This document shows positions 8,203 through 16,200 of a stretch of DNA of 56,119 nt, one piece after another. Location: contig JAJRQY010000066.1 of NCBI GenBank assembly GCA_024280015.1, forward strand, positions 1-56,119, in the 5' to 3' direction. The notes beneath the pieces are model-generated. The model was not told where the DNA came from. It made no database searches and saw only the letters and a program-made list of their open reading frames with translations. Source of the DNA: Actinomycetes bacterium. GTDB lineage: Bacteria; Actinomycetota; Acidimicrobiia; Acidimicrobiales; SZUA-35. A program made the translations under genes and the position numbers. The number at the start of each line of letters is the position of its first letter. Within the stretch, counting starts at the first letter, position 1.

Positions 8203-8958
8203 TCAGACCGTGACCGAATGTGGTCGAACAGAAGACATTGCAGCCTCTGCGTAGTCGTTATCCCGGTGGTTGAAACCCTTGATCAGCAGCCAGATAGCCA
8301 GGACCATTTCTTGCAACGCAAGCGGTGCGTACAAGGCAGTGGATAGCGGCGAATTGGGGTCGCCGTCTACCAGAACCAGGAATCCAGCGGCCAGCATGAG
8401 CGGGGCACCAATCAGCCCCCAGATTGACAACCATGGTGGAATTCGCTTCGACTGGTACAGCAGGTAGTACAGCATCATCGCACCGATGCAGAACACCGAC
8501 TGTCCAATCATGTAGGCATGGTCGGACAGAGCGACCAATACCTCACCGGCGGTTTGGAAGTAGGAGTCATCCGGAGAGCCTGCTTTGACGTACTCTTCAC
8601 TCACGGTGAACAGCGCCAGCCTGGACAGAATGGCGATCAGAAACAGTGTGCCTTCGGTGATCCGACTGCCGAGGTACCACACGGCCATGCCCTTGTTGGT
8701 TTCGGAGTCCGCATCCTTCTTGAGGATCGGATAAATCATGAAGGCCACACCAGCAACCGAAGTCGCCATGATGAACTCGAAAGAAACAGCCAAGATCAGT
8801 TGACCCTTGCTGGCAGCAATCTTGGCCAGCCGGTCATCGGCGCCAATCAGGGACAGGATGGGGGCAATGGCAGCAACACCGGCCACCGTTGCCGCAATAT
8901 AGAGCGCACCTACTGCTCGCGCCGTTCTCTTGGTTGGCAGGCTTTGTTTGTTTCTCAT
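8203..8958 (-). CDS. DUF4386 family integral membrane protein
   Basis: From the ATG at 8958 (AAGGAG 6 nt upstream; an adjacent ATG at 8961 is also possible) the protein is 251 aa. It starts with a basic segment ending in TARAVGALYIAATVAGVAA and has six predicted TM helices with GSRITEGTLFLIAILSRLA in the middle, as in DUF4386 proteins, whose function is unknown. The frame remains open to 9123 upstream, but this part overlaps the divergent vapB promoter and lacks a start signal. Confidence 0.85.
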   Translation of the reverse strand: MRNKQSLPTKRTARAVGALYIAATVAGVAAIAPILSLIGADDRLAKIAASKGQLILAVSFEFIMATSVAGVAFMIYPILKKDADSETNKGMAVWYLGSRITEGTLFLIAILSRLALFTVSEEYVKAGSPDDSYFQTAGEVLVALSDHAYMIGQSVFCIGAMMLYYLLYQSKRIPPWLSIWGLIGAPLMLAAGFLVLVDGDPNSPLSTALYAPLALQEMVLAIWLLIKGFNHRDNDYAEAAMSSVRPHSVTV

Positions 8959-9071
8959 CATGGGCTCCTTGAAACCCCATCCTGATGATCCGACATCGGG
9001 AGCACATCGCCGATCCGGCCTGTCTTCACTCGGCCATTCGACCGAGTTGCACGTCCTCCTTCCGGCCGATC

Positions 9072-9104
9072 TTGACGTTCTATCCGACCATCGGTAGGAT
9101 AGAA
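9072..9104 (+). promoter_or_regulatory. vapBC promoter with overlapping inverted-repeat operator
   Basis: TTGACG (9072-9077), a 17-nt spacer and TAGGAT (9095-9100) form a strong promoter, with the ATG 6 nt later, giving a leaderless mRNA. An inverted repeat covers the spacer and -10 box: TTCTATCC (9078-9085) and GGATAGAA (9097-9104), extended inward by ACC/GGT. This is the layout expected for autoregulation by the antitoxin. Confidence 0.85.
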
Positions 9105-9106
9105 CG

Positions 9107-9358
9107 ATGGCGAGCAAGGTCAAGAAGTCCTATACGTTCGATGCCGATGTCATCGCTGGTGTTGATGAATTCGCCGAGGACAACGCCAGCGCTTTCGTCA
9201 ATAGCGCGGTACGACGTGATATCGAACGAAGACGAATGGAACGACTCCTCGACGAATTGGCGCAAGAGACCGGGCCGGTTAGCGATGAGGCCCACGCCTG
9301 GGCGAAAGAAAGAATGTCTGAGGCAGCAGTCGCCCGACGGGCCGCTGGCTCCGAGTGA
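9107..9358 (+). CDS. Antitoxin of a VapBC-like pair (ribbon-helix-helix type)
   Basis: This 83-aa protein starts MASKVKKSYTFDADVIAGVD, a short strand followed by helices that fits a ribbon-helix-helix DNA-binding head, and continues with a charged helical tail that would wrap the toxin. It overlaps the next gene by GTGA. Promoter and inverted-repeat operator directly abut the start. It should neutralise the PIN-domain toxin and repress the operon. Assignment to RHH is from pattern and context. Confidence 0.8.
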   Translation: MASKVKKSYTFDADVIAGVDEFAEDNASAFVNSAVRRDIERRRMERLLDELAQETGPVSDEAHAWAKERMSEAAVARRAAGSE

Positions 9359-9789
9359 TTGCTCTTGTACTCGACAGTGAGGCCGTGTCCTTGTTGGCAA
9401 TCAACAAGGCGAACGATGTGACCACTGATCACGTCAAGGCACTGGTCGATCTTCACCTGGCCGAGGGTGGTTCCATCCTGGTCCCCGCGAACGTGATCGC
9501 CGAAACCCGCCGCGGGCGATATGCCGCCAGAGTCGACCGAGTATTGAATGCTGCTCTTGTCGTCGATCTTGATCGAGATATTGCTGCCCAGGCTGGTTCC
9601 ATTCTCGAAGTGAATCGCCGCGGATCAAGCGATCTCGCCGATGCAACCGTGGCCGCGACGGCGATTCTCACTCCATCGTCTGCGGTCACCATTGTCACGT
9701 CCGAGCGGAGTTCGGGAAGCAACGATCTCGAGTCTTTCATCAGCACACATCAGTCCAGAGTCTCTGTCATCAACGTCCACGATCACTAA
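9355..9789 (+). CDS. PIN-domain ribonuclease toxin, VapC-like
   Basis: The 144-aa protein begins at GTG 9355, overlapping the antitoxin stop. Acidic PIN residues are visible at D7 (LVLDSEAVS), E50 (VIAETRRG) and D93/D96 (SSDLADATVAA); the usual final TSDxxD appears as TSERSS, so the fourth acid may be E117. PIN toxins cleave tRNA or rRNA in a Mg-dependent manner and are held inactive by the partner antitoxin. The pair opens a cluster of toxin-type genes. Confidence 0.85.
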   Translation: MIALVLDSEAVSLLAINKANDVTTDHVKALVDLHLAEGGSILVPANVIAETRRGRYAARVDRVLNAALVVDLDRDIAAQAGSILEVNRRGSSDLADATVAATAILTPSSAVTIVTSERSSGSNDLESFISTHQSRVSVINVHDH

Positions 9790-9974
9790 CGCCTTGTCCG
9801 GCTCGTCACGGCTGCTGCCATCAACTCCGTTGACCAGCCCCGGCTACGATCTTGTTTCGATTTCTCGTCGCGGACTGCGCGTTTCTTGGGGCTGAAGGCT
9901 TTAGGAAGTAGATGAGCAGTTTCAGGATTCATTGAACGAGCCCTGCCGACTAACAGATACCGATCTATTCCTAC

Positions 9975-9999
9975 ATCAATTGATGATATAATCATAATC
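9975..9999 (+). promoter_or_regulatory. fic promoter with small palindromes
   Basis: A consensus -10 TATAAT (9987-9992) lies 7 nt before GTG 10000. The palindrome ATCAATTGAT (9975-9984) and the inverted repeat ATGAT-N3-ATCAT (9983-9995) cover the -10 region and could be a repressor site. The -35 region is weak. The rest of the 210-bp gap after vapC (9790-9974) shows no gene or motif I can support. Confidence 0.6.
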
Positions 10000-11139
10000 G
10001 TGTCCGTTCGTGTCCAAATCATCGAGACGCCAGAATTGGTCGATGTCGAGCTTGCTGCTATCGACAAGATCACCCAGCTTCAAACCGCTCTCCGCCACCG
10101 AACCGCCGAACCGCGTCGATGGGTCGGCCAAATGCGCCGCCAGGCGCAGGCAGCCGCTATCCGGGGATCCAACTCCATCGAGGGGTTCGTGGTTTCTCTC
10201 GAGGACGCCGCCGCTGTCGTTGCCGGGGCTACGGCATCTGAAGAAACTGTCGCCGTCGAAGCAGTACGGTCCTATCAACGGGCGATGACCTACGTGCTCC
10301 AGGCCGCGCGCGACCCATACTTTGAGTACTCGACCGGACTGCTCAAAGTGCTCCATTTCATCACCACCGAGTTCGACCTTGGTGCACACCCCGGGCTCAT
10401 CCGACCCAGCGACATCTTCGTCGTCAACGCAACAACCGGAGAAGCCGAATACACCGGACCTGATGTCGAGCTGGCCGCTCCGCTTGTCGACGCCTTGTGT
10501 CATCATCTGAATACAGCGACGGGCGAGCCTCTGGTTGACGCCGCGATGGCCCATCTCAACCTGGTCAAGATCCACCCGTTCAAGGACGGCAACGGGCGAA
10601 TGTCTCGGATCTTGCAAACCCTCGTGCTGACTCGCTCCGGAACGCTCGTCCCGGAATTCGCATCGATCGAGGAATACCTTGGCACCAACACGCTGGGCTA
10701 CTACAACATTCTTCGAAGCGTTGGCGGCCGCCACTGGACCTCCGACCTCGATGCGCGGGACTGGATCCGCTATTGCCTCAATGCCCACCACATCCAGTCC
10801 ACCATGCTGACTCGTCGGATCGCCGAAGCGGAAGAACTCTGGGGGATCCTTGAGAGCGCAGCCAACGATGCGGGCGCCAATGACCGATCCGTGGCCGTGC
10901 TCTATGACGCAATCATGGGGCACCGCGTCCGCAATTCGAGCTATATCGAGTCAGTCAAGTCCACCACTGGTCATCAGGTCGGAAAGCAAACCGCCACCAA
11001 CGACCTTCGAGTCCTTGTCACTAATGGCCTCCTTGACCCGCGGGGAGCAAACCGAGGAGCCCACTATGTAGCGAGCACTAAGCTGCTCGCACTTCGCAGA
11101 GCTCGACCGGCGAAGGCAATAGCAGATCTGTTCGACTAA
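10000..11139 (+). CDS. Fic family protein (probable AMP-transferase), class II self-inhibited
   Basis: The 379-aa protein has an N-terminal inhibitory helix with SNSIEG (S57xxxE61G62), the intact Fic motif HPFKDGNGRMSR (H192 to R203) and a C-terminal winged-helix region (about residues 290-370) ending in a recognition-like segment. Fic enzymes transfer AMP or related groups onto target proteins; the N-terminal glutamate blocks ATP binding, which defines class II. The start GTG is directly downstream of a TATAAT box, so the mRNA is probably leaderless. It lies between VapBC and HipBA genes on the same strand. The target is unknown. Confidence 0.92.
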   Translation: MSVRVQIIETPELVDVELAAIDKITQLQTALRHRTAEPRRWVGQMRRQAQAAAIRGSNSIEGFVVSLEDAAAVVAGATASEETVAVEAVRSYQRAMTYVLQAARDPYFEYSTGLLKVLHFITTEFDLGAHPGLIRPSDIFVVNATTGEAEYTGPDVELAAPLVDALCHHLNTATGEPLVDAAMAHLNLVKIHPFKDGNGRMSRILQTLVLTRSGTLVPEFASIEEYLGTNTLGYYNILRSVGGRHWTSDLDARDWIRYCLNAHHIQSTMLTRRIAEAEELWGILESAANDAGANDRSVAVLYDAIMGHRVRNSSYIESVKSTTGHQVGKQTATNDLRVLVTNGLLDPRGANRGAHYVASTKLLALRRARPAKAIADLFD

Positions 11140-11224
11140 CCCCAGCTCCAGCACCCACGACATCGGCACGAGAAAGTTCTACAGATGACAACAGGTCTCC
11201 AAGAGAACGATCGAGGATCTATTC

Positions 11225-11548
11225 ATGACTGAACCCACAGCTTTGACCCCATTGGATGGCGTCATCACCAGCGAAGCCACGTCAGGAATTGTTCAGATCA
11301 TGCCAACGAACCCGGCGGTAGCCGACGAACTGGCAACCGGACAGCAGTTGGCGTTTCGATCCTCAGATCACCACTCCGAGGATCGTTTCCTAGCCACGAT
11401 CATCTCGGTCAATGGTCCCACCCAGTTCACCGCCTTGCTGGATCGGGTCACACTCAATCAGACGATCACGGTCAAAGACCAGAAGCTCACCAAGCCTGCC
11501 CCCACCCGTAGCACGCTTGAACCGATCTGGCGGAAGTATGGCGAGTAG
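11225..11548 (+). CDS. Hypothetical 107-aa protein in the toxin island
   Basis: I do not recognise this protein. It has no TM helix or signal peptide; the middle (LAFRSSDHHSEDRFLATIIS, then FTALLDRVTLNQTITV) looks like alternating beta strands, and the C-terminus is basic. A GAGGATC stretch upstream may bind the ribosome. It sits 85 bp after fic and 78 bp before hipB, all on the same strand. Confidence 0.6.
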   Translation: MTEPTALTPLDGVITSEATSGIVQIMPTNPAVADELATGQQLAFRSSDHHSEDRFLATIISVNGPTQFTALLDRVTLNQTITVKDQKLTKPAPTRSTLEPIWRKYGE

Positions 11549-11566
11549 CGCACGTCGACTCAAAGG

Positions 11567-11608
11567 TGCAAAATACTGCACGATGCTTCTCAAGTGCAGT
11601 ATGTTGCA
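11567..11608. promoter_or_regulatory. hipBA operator, 15-bp inverted repeat
   Basis: TGCAAAATACTGCAC (11567-11581) and GTGCAGTATGTTGCA (11594-11608) form inverted arms with one mismatch and a 12-bp spacer, 18 bp before the hipB start. Each arm also contains a smaller GTGCA/TGCAC-type symmetry. The likely ligand is the HipB dimer encoded just downstream. Confidence 0.85.
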
Positions 11609-11626
11609 TGCCGACGAGGAGAACGC

Positions 11627-11914
11627 ATGGCCATACCACTACGGAACTCGAACGACTTTGGAACGCTAGTACGAGACCAACGGCTCGCAGCGGGTCTTAC
11701 GCTACCTCAACTGGCGGAACAAGCCGAAGTTTCGCGTCGCTGGCTCGCCAGCCTCGAATCAGGCAGTCCAGGAGCAAGTATTGCCAAGGTCATGCGAACA
11801 CTCGACATTCTTGGAATCGCCATCTCTGCCGACATCGGACCACCAAGCAGCATCACCTCATCACCGGCTACCAGCCTGGATGAGATCCTCAGAACACACA
11901 CCAAGCAACCATGA
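11627..11914 (+). CDS. hipB: HipB-type antitoxin, XRE helix-turn-helix
   Basis: From ATG 11627 (GAGGAG 5-6 nt upstream) the protein is 95 aa. The HTH is FGTLVRDQRLAAGLTLPQLA plus EVSRRWLASLESGSPGASIA (about residues 11-62), the usual HipB helix-turn-helix with a short C-terminal tail. The stop overlaps the hipA start by ATGA. It should bind the inverted repeat just upstream and hold HipA inactive. Confidence 0.9.
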   Translation: MAIPLRNSNDFGTLVRDQRLAAGLTLPQLAEQAEVSRRWLASLESGSPGASIAKVMRTLDILGIAISADIGPPSSITSSPATSLDEILRTHTKQP

Positions 11915-13173
11915 CGGAGCTTGTTGTTCGTCATGTCGACGGCGTGGTGGGCACCATCACACGGTCAGCGGGAAAGGCATCCTTCAGCTACTACGACGAG
12001 TGGCGCGCTCGCCCCCACCCGACGCCACTTTCGACGTCAATGCCCGTGTCTGCTCGCGTGCATCCGCAGCACGTCATTGAGCCATTCTTGTGGAACATGC
12101 TGCCCGACAACGACCGCGTCTTGGAACGATGGGGACGCCAGTTCGCGGTGACGACCTCACATCCATACGGGCTGATCGAACATGTTGGTGCAGACTTGCC
12201 TGGGGCGATGCAAGTCGTGACGACAGAAACGGCCGCCCGGGACCCACTGGACAACCGCACCGTCGACTGGCTCACTGATCAAGATGTGGCCGAGCTCCTC
12301 ACTGCGGTTCGGGCGGACAACACAGCTTGGATCAAGCCCGGCGTGGCCGGACAGTGGAGCCTGGCGGGAGCCCAGCCAAAGATCGCCCTCCTCTTCGATG
12401 CCGAGCACGGCTGGGGTCGACCCTATGGTGCAACTCCCACTACTCACATTCTCAAACCAGCAGCAGAAGGCCTCGACGATCATGACCTGAACGAGCATCT
12501 CTGCCTCGCTGCGGCGCGTCGGCTTGGCCTCACAACTGCCTCGTCGGAGGTGAAATGGTTCGGAGAAGAACGGGCCATCGTCGTTTCGCGATACGACCGT
12601 GTTGGCACCGAACGCGTCCACCAAGAAGACCTTTGCCAGGCTCTCGGTGTCCACCCCGCTCTCAAGTATCAAAACGAGGGCGGACCGACCCCATCTGACA
12701 TCGCCAGCCTGTTCCGTGCTGTGATGTCTAGTAGAACCGCCAGTGACGCCACCAACCGATTCGTTGAGGCGCTTCTCTTCAACTGGCTTATTGGCGGCAC
12801 CGATGCCCACGCGAAGAACTATTCGTTGCTACTGGCTGGCGCCGATGTCCGCCTCGCTCCTTTGTATGACATCGCCAGCGCTTTCCCTTACGATGATGTG
12901 TACTTCCCCAAAGCCAAGTCAGCCATGAAGATCGGTGCCCACTACAAGATCACTTCGGTCACACAGAACAGCTGGAAAGAACTGGCAGCACAGACACAGA
13001 CCGACTCAGGTTGGGTAATCGCACGGGGCCAGGAGCTAGCCGCTCAGGTCGTTGAGGCTTTCCACGAAGCCAGTGCCGACCCGGCCGTATCGGCCTTCGA
13101 AAGCACACTGCCAGAGCTCCTCGTTCGGCGCGTCGAAACCCACGCAGCCGAATGCAACACAAAGCTTGCCTAG
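11911..13173 (+). CDS. hipA: HipA-type serine/threonine kinase toxin
   Basis: The 420-aa protein shows the complete HipA kinase set: glycine-rich loop WSLAGAQPKIALL (149-161), E195 in DHDLNEHLCLAAARRLGL, catalytic GGTDAHAKN (295-303) with D298 and N303, and the metal-binding LYDIASAF (D320). HipA kinases phosphorylate translation factors such as glutamyl-tRNA synthetase and cause growth arrest; which substrate applies here is unknown. Length and motifs suggest an active enzyme. It ends the toxin island and is convergent with the long vWA operon. Confidence 0.93.
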   Translation: MTELVVRHVDGVVGTITRSAGKASFSYYDEWRARPHPTPLSTSMPVSARVHPQHVIEPFLWNMLPDNDRVLERWGRQFAVTTSHPYGLIEHVGADLPGAMQVVTTETAARDPLDNRTVDWLTDQDVAELLTAVRADNTAWIKPGVAGQWSLAGAQPKIALLFDAEHGWGRPYGATPTTHILKPAAEGLDDHDLNEHLCLAAARRLGLTTASSEVKWFGEERAIVVSRYDRVGTERVHQEDLCQALGVHPALKYQNEGGPTPSDIASLFRAVMSSRTASDATNRFVEALLFNWLIGGTDAHAKNYSLLLAGADVRLAPLYDIASAFPYDDVYFPKAKSAMKIGAHYKITSVTQNSWKELAAQTQTDSGWVIARGQELAAQVVEAFHEASADPAVSAFESTLPELLVRRVETHAAECNTKLA

Positions 13174-13239
13174 CAACGACTGGACGCAACAGCGCTGGCT
13201 GCCGGCTCCCGCTAGCGGATAACACTTCGATCCTCGTAC

Positions 13240-16200
13240 CTATCGTCGTTTGCGTTTGCGGGCCAGGAGTTGGTTGACCGTCGAACCATCGTCATCCTCG
13301 GCACCGTCGTTGGCCGGACCCTGGGCTCTGGGCTTGGATGCTTTGGGCTTGAACGCGTCGGCCGAAGTTGGGCCTGGAGTTGTTGGCGGCTTGGCGGTGG
13401 GCGGACCAGTCGGTACTGCCTGACGGGGCCGAACTGGCTCGATCACAGTCTCGGGCACCGATGAAGGAAGTGAACCTCGAAGCTTGGGTTCGGACATCTT
13501 GGGCAGGCGTCGCTTGAGTTCACCAACCGTGGTGGTTGCAACCGCCGCTCCTTGGGCCACCAGACCCCGACGCCACGACAAGCGACTCAACGCCACCGCC
13601 AGCGGCCAGGCCAGCATGGCAAACCAGAACAACCAGGGCGACAGATCAAACCGCTTGACTCCGGCCACCGTGCCCAGCTCGGCAAACATCTCCGCTGGCT
13701 CCGGGTCAACCCGACCACCAGTCTGATCAGCAATACGAGTCAGAGGATCAACCCCAACCGGACGGGTGGCGTACTCGGCCGGATAGGACCGGGTGGCTAG
13801 TCCAATACCGGACCATGAAACCTCATCACCACTACTGACTTTGGCACCAACGGCGTAGGTCCCGGCCTCGCCAACCGGCGTCGAGGCAGCAAAGGTCGAC
13901 CCGTCCAAACGTTCCAGGATGATTTCCTTGCTCTCCCCATCGGGCGTAGCCACCCGAACAACGGCCGACGCGTCACCATCAAATTCCGTGGCCGACTCCA
14001 AACGGAGCTGCAGCTCACCATTAACAATCTGCGCTTGCAGACCCGCACCATCACCAACAACGGGGAAGGTGTCCTTGACCACCGCAGCCCAGAAGTCCGG
14101 GGACTGATCCCATCCATTCCACGGGGCGGCCCAACGCGCTCCCCCGTCACTGGTCCAGGCGGTGACCCGACCCAAACCGGTTTGCCACGAAGCCAACAGC
14201 GGGTCCTCATCGGGCCCTATACGAAGCTCGACCCGAGCTGTGGGTCGAGCCGTTGTTGCCACATAGCCCAACAAGGCCGGAGATTCGGTCAGGACCTGAC
14301 TGGCCGCACCCGAACGGGCGACCAGGGGAAAGAATTCGCCTTCGGTAACGAAGTTTCGGGAAGCAACCACAGCTTCTTCAGCAATCAGTTCGGGAATCTC
14401 ATCCAGGTTCCGGCCAGGATAGAAACGCCCACCGCCAGCTTCGGCAATAGGTTTCAGATCCTTGGCCGCACCCTCACCGGTTGCCACTACCGACACCGTG
14501 ATGCCTTCGGCAAACAGATCGGCAGCTTGCTCGGCCAGCAGGGTCAGCCAGCGAGGCTCGGTGAAGCCGTCGCTGAAGAAGATGATGTGCTTCAGGTTGG
14601 CATCAGACTTGCGTAAGGCTTCGGCCGCAGTCAACAAACCCGTGTCGACAAAGGTCGGTCCATCTGGATTGAGCTGGCTCAACCCGGTGTCAATATCGGC
14701 CTGGCTGGGTGAGGCTTGCAGATCCAGTACCCACTTGTCTGAAGCGTTGACCGACAGCACCCCGACCTCGTCAGTCGCTTCCAAGGCAGCGATGGCCCGG
14801 GCGCTGGCGTTGCGGGCAATGGCGGTCTTGGAGACGCCGCCATCGATCCGGTTGCCTCCACCAAGACCGTTCTGCCCTTCCTCATCACAATGGCAAGCCC
14901 CCATGGATCCACTGGTGTCAATCATCAAAACCTCAGCCACCGTCTGGCGTCGCAAAGGATCGGTGATCTCGCTGATCACCGGCAAAAGCTCTTCCAGGTC
15001 ACTATCTCGATAGCCACCCAGGGCGTAGGTGTGAGATCCGCCAATGACCACCATGCCCCGGCCTAGGTCACGTACTGCTCCAGTCAAAGCCTGCACCTGA
15101 CCGTCGCTCATATCGCGGCGGTCAACATTGACCAGAACAATGGAGGCGTAGCGAGTCAACTCATCAATGGGGGGAATGCGATCGACTCGCACCGACTCGA
15201 CCGTCATCCCGGCCGCTTCCAGGTCCGACACCAGTCCAGCGGCCTCACTGCTGCTCGTACCACTCCCCCCATCAACCACCAGAACCGTCTCGGCCCCAAC
15301 CACGGGAACCGCGGCATAGCCAACATCATTGGCCGACACCTCATCACCCAGAACCTGTACGTCAGCCTGGTAGCGAAGCACACCCTCTGTCGTTGCCACA
15401 TCAGAGAAGGTGACGACATTCTCCCCGGCTTCCAACTGGACGGTCTGCTGGCCGACCAGTTCGCCTTCGCGGCGCAGGGTGACCACACCGCTGCCGGCAC
15501 TCTCGACTTCGACCCGAACCTTGATAGCGAGCTTCTCACCAGCACGAGCCAGCGATGGCGCCTCTACTCCAGCGACCGATGCATCATTGCCAAGGGGCGG
15601 ATGAATCACCAGAACATCGACGGGGATCTGTTCGTCTTCCAGCCGTTCGGTCTCCCGAGCGACGTCGCCCGTCGTGGCTCGACCATCACTGATCAGTACG
15701 AGGCGACGTCGTGAGTCTGCCGGCAGCGCTGCCGCTCCCAAACGCAGCGCCGAGGCCAAGTCGGTAGCCGAAGGATCAATCTGGACCGACACTCCGGTGA
15801 AGCCAATCTGACTGTCAACCAACGCGTCCAGTCGGGCATCAGACCCGAAGGCCACTACTCCGGCCACCGAACCTTCGGGCTGATCCTCCAAAGCTTGTCG
15901 CACCACATCAACGGCTTGGGTCCGGCCAGCGAAGCCCATGGAGTCACTGACATCAACCAGGAAAACGGTGGCAACATCATTGGCCGGACGCTTCAGGGTT
16001 GGAGACAGCAAAGCAATAATGATGGCTAAGCCGATCAGTAGACGAAGAGCGGTGGCCAGCTGCCATTGACGAGGAGCAACACCAACTCGACGACGAGCCA
16101 GCATCCACTCCAACACCAGCAGGGCCAGCAGTATCAACAGGACGGGGACTAGCCAGGGGCGCTCCCCTCGGGTGTCCTTTCGGCCAGCTTCGATAAAGCC

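Noticed and set aside
9786-10073. 95-aa minus-strand frame between vapC and fic
   Set aside because: It runs through the fic promoter and the 5' end of fic, is Ser/Thr/Arg-rich, and has no start signal.
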